From NCBI GenBank assembly GCA_964650975.1, contig CAZYWA010000145.1:1-15966 (forward strand): a DNA stretch of 15,966 nucleotides, given 5' to 3'. Positions 7,645 through 14,499 of this stretch are shown in pieces (the stretch's first letter is position 1; each line of letters opens with the position of its first letter). Origin of the DNA: CAZYWA01 sp964650975 [NCBI: uncultured bacterium] (GTDB lineage: Bacteria > JADJOY01). The notes below the pieces were generated by a model. The model was not told the origin of the DNA, did not search any database, and worked only from the letters and a program-made list of their open reading frames with translations. The translations under genes and the position numbers were made by a program.

Positions 7645-7677
7645 CGATCCGGCCCAATCGGTCCATTTACCGGATCG
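7645..7677 (-). promoter_or_regulatory. Inverted repeat upstream of the epimerase gene (operator or leader hairpin candidate)
   Basis: CGATCCGG (7645-7652) and CCGGATCG (7670-7677) are perfect 8-nt inverted arms separated by 17 nt, 22-54 nt before GTG 7623. The spacer is relatively A/T-rich. Position and symmetry suit a repressor site or a 5' leader hairpin. No convincing -35/-10 pair was identified. Confidence 0.4.
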
Positions 7678-7707
7678 GTTTCCGCCCCGGCAACCAGTGC
7701 GATCGTT

Positions 7708-7727
7708 CGCGCGCCAGGGACCGCGCG
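7708..7727 (-). terminator. CGCGCG stem downstream of the histidine kinase gene
   Basis: CGCGCG arms (7708-7713 and 7722-7727) flank an 8-nt loop about 60 nt after the kinase stop codon. No U-tract follows. Simple CG arms are easily produced by chance here, so this is a low-confidence terminator. Confidence 0.25.
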
Positions 7728-7785
7728 CGCGCCGGCCGAGCGATGCGGGCGCGTTTCGATCGCGTTTCGCCCCGCTCGATCGCCT

Positions 7786-9486
7786 TCAGACCGGTGCCGG
7801 CGTGTACGCCGAGTCCATGAGCAGCGCTCGCGCGCGCGACGAGCCGACCGCGGGCAAGGTGATGCGAAAAAGCGCGCCGCCGCCGGGCGGCGATTCAGCC
7901 TCGATGCGCCCGCGGTGCTCGGTGACGATGCGATGCACGATCGAGAGCCCGAGCCCGGTGCCCTTCTCCTTGGTGGTGAAGTAAGGCTCGAAGAGCCGTG
8001 CCTGACCCTCGGCCGGAATGCCGGGGCCGCTGTCCCGCACCTCGATCCGCACCGCGGCCTCGTCGTCGAGGGTCGACGTGCCCACCGTCACCTCGACCCG
8101 CCCACCCGCCTCGCCGAGCGCCTCGACCGCGTTGCCCACCAGATTGGTGATCGCTCGCCGCGCCATCTCGCGGTCGCAGAGCGCTTGCGGCGTCGCGGGC
8201 TCCGAGCGCACCTCCGAGATCACTTTCTCGTGCGGCTTCGCGACCAGCGTCACCACCGCCTGGGCGAGCTCGCCCAGATCCACCGGCTCGGGACGCGGCT
8301 TGGGCAGCCGCGCGAAGCGCGAGAACTCGCCCACCAGCTTGGTGAGACCGCCGACCTCGTCGAGGATCGTCTGGCTGCCTTCGTCGAAGGCCTTGTCGAA
8401 CTGCGGATCGGAGCGGCGCTTGAGGCGGCTCAGGGTCTGTACGGTGAGCTGGATCGGGAACAGCGCGTTCTTGATCTCGTGCGCCATGCGCCGCGCGATC
8501 TCCTGCCACGCGGCGAGGCGCTCGTTCTGGACGATCTGCGCCTCGGCCTTGCGCAAGCCGTCGACCATGCCGTTGAACGCCGCCACCAGATCACCGAGCT
8601 CGCCGCGCGCCTCGACGTCGATGGAGCCGCTGCGCTCGCCGCGGCCGACCGCTCGTGCACGCTCCGCCAGCCTCTCGACCGGCCTCGTGACGCTGCCCGC
8701 GAGCACCACCGCGAGACCGAGCGCCAGCGCCAGCGCGCCGAGCCCCAGCACCGCGAAGATCTGCAGCACGTCCGCCTCCAGCTCGTCGATGCGGTGGCGC
8801 GAGAGCTCCGCGACCAGTCGCACCCGCGTCGCATCGGAGAGCCCGTTGAGCTCGGCGACGACACTCGACGCCGCGCTGCCGTGGTCCCCGGCCTCGGCGA
8901 AGAACACCCGCGACGCGCCGATCCGCCGCGCCAGCGATTCGAGCAGCGCGTCGTCGACCACCCGCCCGCCCACCAGGATCACGCTGGCGGTGCCCACGGT
9001 GACGGTCTCCGCGCACGCCAGCACCAGCCGGTCCTCGTTGGGAAACGCCTCGCGGATCACCAGCGCTTCGCCCGGGTGCGAAGCGAGATCGAGGCCGACA
9101 CCGTCGCGATACCCGAAGCTCGCCGGGCGATGGGCGCTCGACAGGATGCGGCCACCGGCGTCGAGGATCTTGAACGCGCCGAGGCCGGCGCGGTTCGCGA
9201 TCGGGCGGGCGCGCTCGATCGCGGCGCGCTCGTCGACGCGCTCGCGGTTCATCTCGACCAGCACCTCGCGCACCGACGTGTCCTTCGCCGCCTGCTCGAC
9301 CCGCCCCCGCACGTCAGTGGCGAGGCCCGCGACCTCGCCACGCAGCGCGTCGCCGATCGCGTCGAGACGCGCTCGGTACTCCTCCTCGAAGCGCGCCACC
9401 ACCGTGCGATGGGTGAGCCAGCCGGCGACGCCGTTCGGCACCAGCACCAGCAGGAAACCGAGCAACAAGCGGAGGCGGAAGCGCAT
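7786..9486 (-). CDS. NtrY-like membrane-bound sensor histidine kinase
   Basis: The protein has 566 residues from ATG 9486; an in-frame ATG at 9513 would add nine residues but has no ribosome site, while 9486 has GGA 6 nt upstream. TM1 is at about 5-24, an extracytoplasmic sensor region at about 25-240, TM2 at about 240-264 and HAMP at about 265-318. HisKA follows with the H-box ARRMAHEIKN (phospho-acceptor His336). The ATPase domain has the N-box NLVGNAVEAL (448-457), G1 DSGPGIP (485-491), the F-box LFEPYFTTKEKG and G2 GTGLGLS (509-515). The RLPKPRPEPVDLGEL segment between the domains is typical of NtrY-type kinases, but no PAS domain is visible. Its likely partner is the NtrC-family regulator encoded about 3.6 kb upstream. 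It would sense a periplasmic signal, possibly through the adjacent binding protein (inference). Confidence 0.9.
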   Translation of the reverse strand: MRFRLRLLLGFLLVLVPNGVAGWLTHRTVVARFEEEYRARLDAIGDALRGEVAGLATDVRGRVEQAAKDTSVREVLVEMNRERVDERAAIERARPIANRAGLGAFKILDAGGRILSSAHRPASFGYRDGVGLDLASHPGEALVIREAFPNEDRLVLACAETVTVGTASVILVGGRVVDDALLESLARRIGASRVFFAEAGDHGSAASSVVAELNGLSDATRVRLVAELSRHRIDELEADVLQIFAVLGLGALALALGLAVVLAGSVTRPVERLAERARAVGRGERSGSIDVEARGELGDLVAAFNGMVDGLRKAEAQIVQNERLAAWQEIARRMAHEIKNALFPIQLTVQTLSRLKRRSDPQFDKAFDEGSQTILDEVGGLTKLVGEFSRFARLPKPRPEPVDLGELAQAVVTLVAKPHEKVISEVRSEPATPQALCDREMARRAITNLVGNAVEALGEAGGRVEVTVGTSTLDDEAAVRIEVRDSGPGIPAEGQARLFEPYFTTKEKGTGLGLSIVHRIVTEHRGRIEAESPPGGGALFRITLPAVGSSRARALLMDSAYTPAPV

Positions 9487-9496
9487 GTTGTTCCGG

Positions 9497-9513
9497 GGCT
9501 CTTCAAGCCCCAT
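9497..9513 (-). promoter_or_regulatory. Hairpin in the leader of the kinase gene
   Basis: On the minus strand GGGGCTTGAAGAGCCCC has perfect 6-bp arms around a 5-nt loop, ending 10 nt before ATG 9486. It begins with the G of the alternative upstream ATG (9513). It exposes a GAAG loop near the start codon, so it could modulate kinase translation. Confidence 0.4.
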
Positions 9514-9669
9514 GCACCGAAGACGGCGCGGCGGGCCGGGTAACCGAAGCGGGTCTGACGGGGGTTTTCAAGGGTCGGTCGTTCCGGGGTGCCATGGTCC
9601 CGTTCGGCCCGCGCGATCGAGCGCTGCGGACGCGAGCGAGCGCGTTCCTCCCACCGGACACGCGCGCGA

Positions 9670-11268
9670 TCACGGTGAGCGCGTGGGGCTCTGGCCCTCG
9701 ACACCGGTGACGACATTCTGCGCCGCCGCTGAAGTCGATCGGTCGGCCGGTGCTTGCGGGCGACGCCACAGCGTTTCGAGCCGGATCGAGCCGTCGGTCG
9801 AGACGTCGGCGACCTCGACCGCGTCGCTGGCGGTGATCCCCACCTCGCGATGCACGACCGGGATCCACACGGCGTCGGCGCGCAGCGCGGATTCGGCGGC
9901 GAAGAGCGCCCGCTCCGCGAGCTCGAGCGACGGTGCTTCGACGGCGGCGGTCGCCGACGCGACCACCTGCGCCGCGGGCGCCGGCAGCAGGCTCGCGAAG
10001 AGCCGGGGCAGCACGTCGCTGCTCGCGCCGTCGCCCAGGCGCACGCTGGTGAGCCAGGCACCGATGTGGCCCGCGGCAAGCTCGTCCGGCGCCTCGCGAT
10101 CCTCCACCGCGGTCATGCGCGTCGGCCAGCCGACCTGATCCAGGTTGGCCTGGACGCGCTCGGCGATCTCCACCAGCCCCGCGTCGTCGCGACTCACGCC
10201 CAGGGCCAGCGGTGCCCGGTGCTCGTCGGCCGCGACACCTCCCGCCGCCACGGGCGACGAATCGGCGAGCAGCGTCCGGTAGGCCGCACGCTCCTCGGGG
10301 AGCGCCGAGCGCGCCACCGTGGCGTGCCCGCCCAGCATCACGTCGGCGATCGATTTGCGATCGATGGCGCGCGCCAGCGCGCGGCGCACGTCGGCGCTCG
10401 ACAGTTGCGCGACGTTCCCCGGCAGCACCAGAAACACCGTGTCCGAGCCTCCCGCTCTCCACCGCTCGGTGTCGTCGGCGCCACGCCGCGACTCGAGCGC
10501 CACATCCACCTCGCCGATCCGGAGCGCCGTGCCGATCTCGGTGGCCGAGCCCAGCTCCTTCACCACCACGCGATCGAGGAACGGGCGTCCCAGCACGTGC
10601 GCGTCGTGCTCGGTCAGCACCCAGCGATGCTCGTCGCTCGGATCGGGCTCGCCGCCCGTGAGGCGGAACGGCCCGCTGCCGATTCCACCCACGGGCTGCG
10701 ACTGGGCCGCGTCCGCGGCGCGCGCCGGCATGATGCCGGCGCGCGGATCGGCCAGCTCGTCGGCGAGGTGCGGACACGGCTTCGCGAGCCGGATGCGCAG
10801 GCCGTAGCGGCCGTCCTCCGCGATCGCGGGGGCACCGGCGCGGTCGGCGGCGAGCGCGCATCCGCCACGCGCCGCGCCCGACGCGAAGAACCGCTGCAGC
10901 GAGAAGCGCACGTCGGCGGCGGTCACGGCGCTACCGTCGTGAAACTTGAGACCGGGCTTGAGCGTGAAGGTCAGCGCGCGCGAATCATCCTCGACGCTGG
11001 CGTCACCGAGCAGGTGCGGCACCGCGTGGCCGCCTCGGTCGATCCGGTAGAGCGTGTCGTAGAGCGCGCGCGAGAGGGTTCGACCCATCGGACCGTCGAG
11101 GAGTAGCGGATCGAGGCTCGGATCGACCGGATCGTGTCCGGCCACCACCGCTTCGCCACCGAATCGCGGCCGCTCCCCGGCGTCCGCTCGCCCCTCTCCT
11201 GCGCTCACCGCCGCGAGCAGCGCGATCCACACCATCGCCGCGCGGCGCCGCCACCACGCGTGCGTCAT
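9670..11268 (-). CDS. ABC transporter substrate-binding protein, family 5 (peptide/nickel type, DppA/OppA-like)
   Basis: The protein has 532 residues from ATG 11268, which overlaps the previous stop as ATGA; the frame stays open upstream but that part is antisense to the neighbour's beta-rich coding frame. WWRRRAAMVWIALLAAVSA forms a signal peptide, with cleavage in about 23-30. The mature part follows the SBP_bac_5 plan: FGGEAVVAGHDPVDPSLDPLL, a Tyr-Asp-Thr-Leu core (ALYDTLYRID), then LTFTLKPGLKFHDGSAVTAADVRFSLQRF. Next come GIGSGPFRLTG and, late in the protein, DVRRALARAIDRKSIADVML. These proteins capture oligopeptides, dipeptides or related solutes in the periplasm. The cognate permeases are probably the DppB/DppC-like genes at the right end. 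The last about 30 residues look disordered. It could also feed the neighbouring sensor kinase. The ligand is unknown. Confidence 0.88.
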   Translation of the reverse strand: MTHAWWRRRAAMVWIALLAAVSAGEGRADAGERPRFGGEAVVAGHDPVDPSLDPLLLDGPMGRTLSRALYDTLYRIDRGGHAVPHLLGDASVEDDSRALTFTLKPGLKFHDGSAVTAADVRFSLQRFFASGAARGGCALAADRAGAPAIAEDGRYGLRIRLAKPCPHLADELADPRAGIMPARAADAAQSQPVGGIGSGPFRLTGGEPDPSDEHRWVLTEHDAHVLGRPFLDRVVVKELGSATEIGTALRIGEVDVALESRRGADDTERWRAGGSDTVFLVLPGNVAQLSSADVRRALARAIDRKSIADVMLGGHATVARSALPEERAAYRTLLADSSPVAAGGVAADEHRAPLALGVSRDDAGLVEIAERVQANLDQVGWPTRMTAVEDREAPDELAAGHIGAWLTSVRLGDGASSDVLPRLFASLLPAPAAQVVASATAAVEAPSLELAERALFAAESALRADAVWIPVVHREVGITASDAVEVADVSTDGSIRLETLWRRPQAPADRSTSAAAQNVVTGVEGQSPTRSP

Positions 11269-12590
11269 GGTTCTTCCTCGAGCCGCACCAGCGCCAGCGC
11301 GGCTCGCGCACCGCAGCTGATCGCGACCGCGTCGCGGCGGCCATCGCCGTCCCAGTCGCCGGCCGCCAGCCGGCACAGGCGAAACGGCGCCTCGCCGTGC
11401 CATGCGTCGACCGCGACTCCGTGCGCGACGTGCGTGACCACCAAGGTCGCGCCGTCGTCGCGATCGCCGAGCACCCACAGCCCGTCGCCGTGCAGACCCG
11501 CGACCAGTGCCAGCGCCGACCCGCGCCTTCCGACGGCCACGGCTCCATCCAGACCCGGAGCGCGCGCCACGCGCACCGTTCCGTCGACGCCTTCGAACGC
11601 CAGTACGCCGTCCTGGACCACCGCTTCGAGGGCCGGCGCCTCGAGCCCCGGGATCACCTTCCATTCCTCTCCGGCCTTGGCCGCCACGCCGAGTTGCTCG
11701 AGCACGTTGGTTCCCGCTCCGGTCCTCGCCACCAGGAAGCCACCCGTGGGCCATCCGCCGAGCGGCAGCTCCACTCCGCCCGCTGGCGCCGGTGAACCGG
11801 ACGACTGGGGCCACCACACGTAACCGGCGCCGAGCGGAGGTCGCACCCAGATCCCGGCTTGCCCGGGCTCGCCCGCGAACACCGCGACACCGGCGCGCGG
11901 ATCGCGCGACGGCGGCAGCGCTGCTCCGGTGCGCAGGTGCTTGGTGGAAGCCACCGATCGGAAGCTGGCTTCCGAGAGCGTCAGCACCTCTGCGGTGTCG
12001 TTGGTGACGAGGACCAGATCGTCGCCCGACGGGGAATGCACCCGCCCCGTCGCGGCGGCCAGCACCGGGCCTGCCACTTCGCCGGCCGGTACGAAGCCGA
12101 TGCGCACGCGCGGCTGGTCGAGAGACGAGCGACTCAACGACGCGATCACCTCCGGCGTCGCGGGCAACGCAGCGAGAAGCGGCGTGGTCGCGACCGCGTC
12201 GCCGCTCGGCTCGACCAGCCACGCGGAGAGCGCCACGGCCTCGCCGGTCACGTCGAGGGAAGCGTGGATCGTGGCGATCCCGGGGCTTGGCGTCGCGACG
12301 TCCTGGGTGAGCAGCCGGATCGCGGGCAGCTTCGCGAGCTCGAGCAGCAGCGCTTCGCGCACCCGCTGAGCGCCGTCGCCAAGCCGGCGGCTGGGATCGG
12401 CGATCGGTGGGACCACCAGCGCCTGGAGAGGCGTGCCGCGCGCCGCGAGCGCGCCGCGGATCTCACCCGTGAGAGACGAAGCCAGTCGCCGCGCCGGGTC
12501 GGGCGAGGACGCCGGCGGCTGCGCCGGCGCCACCGTGCTCGAGAGCAGCAGCGAGAGCGCCGTGAGCCACACGCAGCCCCGCGAGCGCAT
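11265..12590 (-). CDS. Secreted protein with FlgO-like N-terminal region and C-terminal FG-GAP-type repeat
   Basis: The protein has 441 residues. ATG 12590 gives a signal peptide ending about APA23; GTG 12599 is a possible alternative. Residues about 36-98 (SLTGEIRGALAA, then LVVPPIADPSRRLGDGAQRVREALLLELAKLPAIRLL) resemble the FlgO/CsgG-like fold, in which a strand, a helix and 'parameter' strand define an outer-membrane-associated protein. The middle is rich in short beta strands. At 412-420 DWDGDGRRD matches the Ca2+-binding loop of FG-GAP/VCBS propeller blades, and the neighbouring beta-strands suggest more degenerate blades. The stop overlaps the start of the binding-protein gene (ATGA), so the two are made together. 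It may be a surface or periplasmic partner of the transporter or kinase. Both domain calls are by eye, and no exact family was recognised. Confidence 0.7.
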   Translation of the reverse strand: MRSRGCVWLTALSLLLSSTVAPAQPPASSPDPARRLASSLTGEIRGALAARGTPLQALVVPPIADPSRRLGDGAQRVREALLLELAKLPAIRLLTQDVATPSPGIATIHASLDVTGEAVALSAWLVEPSGDAVATTPLLAALPATPEVIASLSRSSLDQPRVRIGFVPAGEVAGPVLAAATGRVHSPSGDDLVLVTNDTAEVLTLSEASFRSVASTKHLRTGAALPPSRDPRAGVAVFAGEPGQAGIWVRPPLGAGYVWWPQSSGSPAPAGGVELPLGGWPTGGFLVARTGAGTNVLEQLGVAAKAGEEWKVIPGLEAPALEAVVQDGVLAFEGVDGTVRVARAPGLDGAVAVGRRGSALALVAGLHGDGLWVLGDRDDGATLVVTHVAHGVAVDAWHGEAPFRLCRLAAGDWDGDGRRDAVAISCGARAALALVRLEEEP

Positions 12591-12635
12591 GTCGCTCACG
12601 GTAGCACGCGCGCCCGGCGCGACGACGGAGCGATC

Positions 12636-12654
12636 GCGGGTCGCGAGGACCCGC
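12636..12654 (-). terminator. Stem-loop between the small-peptide gene and the FlgO-like gene
   Basis: GCGGGTC (12636-12642) pairs perfectly with GACCCGC (12648-12654) around a 5-nt loop, 41-59 nt after the small ORF's stop. There is no U-tract. It could be a partial terminator, or an RNA processing site that makes the small peptide more abundant than the downstream operon. Confidence 0.4.
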
Positions 12655-12694
12655 TCACGATGGAGTCTGGAAGGACGGCAGAAACAGCGGCGCG

Positions 12695-12808
12695 TCAGCG
12701 CTCGCGGCTTTCGAGAGTCCCCAACGTCAGGTTGAGGGCCGCGGCGGTGAGCCCGATGCCGAGCAGCACCGAACCGGCGAAGGTGATGAGCAACACCAGC
12801 GCTTGCAT
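12695..12808 (-). CDS. 37-residue hydrophobic membrane peptide
   Basis: ATG 12808 to TGA 12695 encodes 37 residues, starting MQALVLLITFAGSVLLGIGL and ending LNLTLGTLESRER. It has one transmembrane helix (about residues 3-28) and a short polar C-terminus rich in Glu and Arg. Support comes from GGAG 7 nt before the ATG, a near-consensus sigma-54 promoter 62 nt upstream, and its place as first gene before the FlgO-like/binding-protein/kinase genes. I recognise no family. Single-pass peptides beside two-component kinases and transporters often modulate them, so a kinase or permease accessory is plausible (inference). It is too short for usual gene-finding cutoffs and may be missed in automatic annotation. 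Confidence 0.65.
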   Translation of the reverse strand: MQALVLLITFAGSVLLGIGLTAAALNLTLGTLESRER

Positions 12809-12815
12809 GGTCGAT

Positions 12816-12819
12816 CTCC
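12816..12819 (-). promoter_or_regulatory. Ribosome binding site of the 37-aa peptide gene
   Basis: On the minus strand GGAG lies 7 nt before ATG 12808, a normal spacing, and it decides that the small frame is probably translated. Confidence 0.65.
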
Positions 12820-12880
12820 GGTTCGAACCGTCGGTTTGGGGCCGAGAAGGTGCGCCCTTTTACTCTCGTTCGATTCTCAA

Positions 12881-12897
12881 CGCAAGCCCCGTGCCGA
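12881..12897 (-). promoter_or_regulatory. Sigma-54 (RpoN) -24/-12 promoter
   Basis: The minus strand reads TCGGCACGGGGCTTGCG. Against the RpoN consensus TGGCACG-N4-TTGC this matches GGCACG and TTGC exactly, with the obligate 12-nt spacing between the GG (12895/12894) and GC (12883/12882) dinucleotides. Only the base before GG and the last base deviate. Transcription would start near 12870, leaving a 62-nt leader before the 37-aa peptide. The gene immediately upstream on the same strand encodes an NtrC-family sigma-54 activator, which makes the site much more credible. Confidence 0.75.
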
Positions 12898-12944
12898 TGA
12901 ATTTCGGCCCGATTCGACCTCCGATGCTCCGATCCACCCAGCAG

Positions 12945-12963
12945 AATCGCCGATTTGCAATCG
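12945..12963. promoter_or_regulatory. Overlapping dyads, candidate upstream activator site
   Basis: AATCG-C-CGATT (12945-12955) and CGATT-TGC-AATCG (12951-12963) share the middle arm, giving three alternating half-sites. They lie about -75 to -93 from the predicted sigma-54 start, where NtrC-type activators usually bind. This interval (12809-13109) otherwise holds only the promoter, the small-ORF ribosome site and a hairpin; no gene was seen in it. Confidence 0.45.
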
Positions 12964-13012
12964 AGTTTTGGCCAAGCCCCTGCGAGCCAAGGCACCCTGG
13001 GCGCGCGCTCGG

Positions 13013-13044
13013 CCCTGGGCCGTGTCTCGGGGGACACGGCAGGG
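13013..13044 (-). terminator. Strong hairpin downstream of the NtrC-type gene
   Basis: GCCGTGTC (13019-13026) pairs perfectly with GACACGGC (13033-13040) around a 6-nt loop, and CCCT/AGGG (13013-13016, 13041-13044) extends it across a 2-nt bulge. It lies 66-97 nt after the regulator's stop and upstream of the sigma-54 promoter, so it likely separates the two transcripts. No U-tract is present on either strand. Confidence 0.55.
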
Positions 13045-13109
13045 TGTCACCGGACCCACGGCTTCTGAATCAACCAGCGTTTTATTTTTGTGGCGGCGTT
13101 GCGAACCGG

Positions 13110-14474
13110 TCAATCGCGAGCGATCCCGAGGATCCGCATCTTCTTGTAGAGATGGCTGCGCTCGAGACCCAGCTCGTCGGCGGTGCGCGTGACGTTGCCG
13201 CCCATCTCGGCGAGCCGCGCGACGATCGCGCGACGCTCGAAGTCGGCCACCAGACCGCGCAGCGTGCGATCGTGCCCAAGGTGGAGGCCGCTTTCGTCCG
13301 AAGGCGGCGGCGCCGGCAGGCACATGTGCACGTCCTCGACGGTGACGCGCTCGCCGGGCACCAGGATCAGGATCCGGTCCACCACGTTCTTGAGCTCGCG
13401 GATGTTTCCCGGCCACGGATACTCGCTCAGGAGCTCGAGCGCCTCGGGATCGAGCTTCTTCCGCACCTGGTTCTCGTCTTCCTCCAGGCTCGAGCCGATG
13501 AAGTGCTCGACCAGATCGGGGATGTCGACCTTGCGCTCGCGAAGCGGCGGCACCGGAAACGGAATCACGTTCACGCGGAAGTAGAGGTCCTCGCGAAACC
13601 GTCCGTCGGCGCGCGCCTTCTCCAGATCCTGGTTGGTGGCGGCGATGATGCGCGTGTCGACGCGGATGGTTTCGCTGCCGCCCACCCGCTCGAACTCGCC
13701 TTCCTGCAGCACGCGCAAGAGCTTGGCCTGCAGATCGGGCTTGAGATCGCCGATCTCGTCGAGGAAGAGCGTGCCGCGATCGGCCTGCTCGAAGCGGCCT
13801 TTGCGCATGCGCGTGGCGCCGGTGAACGAGCCACGCTCGTGACCGAAGAGCTCGCTCTCGGCCAGCTCGAGCGGGATCGCGGCGCAGTTGAACTTCACGA
13901 ACGGTGCCTGCGCGCGCGGGCTGGCGCGGTGAACGGCGCGCGCCACCAGCTCCTTCCCGGTGCCGTTCTCGCCGGTGATGAGCACCCGTCCCTGGGTGGG
14001 TCCGACCCGACGGATGCGCTCGCGCACCCGCTCGATCGCCGGACTCCGTCCCACCAGCTCGTAGCGACGCTCGAAGCGCTCCTTCAGGCTCACGTTCTCT
14101 TCGGCGAGCCGGTGGAAGTCGAGGGTGTTGCGGATGGTGAGCAGGATCTTCTCGTCGGAGAGCGGCTTCTCGATGAAGTCGTGGGCGCCGAGCTTGGTGG
14201 CCTCGACGGCGGTCTCGATCGAGGCGTGCGCCGACATCATCACCACCGGCACCCGCGACAGCCGCCGGATCTCCTTCAGGGCGTCGAGCCCGTCCATGCC
14301 GGGCAGCTTGACGTCGAGCAGCACCAGATCGGCGCCGTTTTTCTCGAGCGTCGACACCGCGGTCTCGCCGTCGGCGGCGTCTTCCACCCGGTACGACTCG
14401 ACGCGCAGCATCTGCCCGAGCGAGGTGCGCACACCCCGCTCGTCGTCGACCACCAGAATCCGCTCGCCGCTCAC
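13110..14474 (-). CDS. NtrC-family sigma-54-dependent response regulator
   Basis: The protein has 454 residues. The frame extends upstream, but GTG 14474 has AGGGGG 5 nt before it and yields the canonical receiver start SGERILVVDDE. Receiver: Asp10/Asp11, phospho-acceptor Asp54 (VLLDVKLPGMDG), Ser81 and Lys103. The AAA+ domain follows with Walker A GENGTGKE (168-175), a GSFTGA sigma-54 contact loop (215-220), Walker B TLFLDEIGD and an arginine-finger segment FREDLYFRVNV. The C-terminal Fis-type helix-turn-helix is NVTRTADELGLERSHLYKKMR (427-447). All catalytic elements are intact, so it should hydrolyse ATP and open RpoN promoters when phosphorylated. Its nearest plausible target is the -24/-12 promoter immediately downstream. 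It starts 25 nt after the DppC-like gene, implying co-transcription with the permeases. Confidence 0.93.
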   Translation of the reverse strand: MSGERILVVDDERGVRTSLGQMLRVESYRVEDAADGETAVSTLEKNGADLVLLDVKLPGMDGLDALKEIRRLSRVPVVMMSAHASIETAVEATKLGAHDFIEKPLSDEKILLTIRNTLDFHRLAEENVSLKERFERRYELVGRSPAIERVRERIRRVGPTQGRVLITGENGTGKELVARAVHRASPRAQAPFVKFNCAAIPLELAESELFGHERGSFTGATRMRKGRFEQADRGTLFLDEIGDLKPDLQAKLLRVLQEGEFERVGGSETIRVDTRIIAATNQDLEKARADGRFREDLYFRVNVIPFPVPPLRERKVDIPDLVEHFIGSSLEEDENQVRKKLDPEALELLSEYPWPGNIRELKNVVDRILILVPGERVTVEDVHMCLPAPPPSDESGLHLGHDRTLRGLVADFERRAIVARLAEMGGNVTRTADELGLERSHLYKKMRILGIARD

Positions 14475-14479
14475 GCGTT

Positions 14480-14485
14480 CCCCCT
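14480..14485 (-). promoter_or_regulatory. Ribosome binding site of the NtrC-type gene
   Basis: On the minus strand AGGGGG lies 5 nt before GTG 14474. It rules out the longer frame start at 14546, which lies inside the permease coding region. Confidence 0.7.
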
Positions 14486-14499
14486 GTCGGCCGCGCCTG

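Noticed and set aside
9503-9595. 30-codon ORF before the kinase gene
   Set aside because: No ribosome site, Pro/Arg/Ala-rich without a helix, and it overlaps the kinase leader hairpin.
11269-12222. Upstream extension of the binding-protein frame
   Set aside because: The extension lies wholly within the FlgO-like gene, and the signal peptide at 11268 marks the real start.
12968-12983. TTGGC-N8-TGC on the + strand, a second sigma-54-like match
   Set aside because: The GG-to-GC spacing fits, but ACG and the first T of TTGC are missing, and no + strand gene follows.
12591-13037. Upstream extension of the FlgO-like frame
   Set aside because: It crosses the 37-aa ORF, the promoter and the hairpin; the signal peptide begins at 12590.
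13075-13092. T-rich run GTTTTATTTTTGTGG as a terminator tail
   Set aside because: It is more than 30 nt from the nearest strong stem, which does not abut it on either strand; only A/T-rich spacer.
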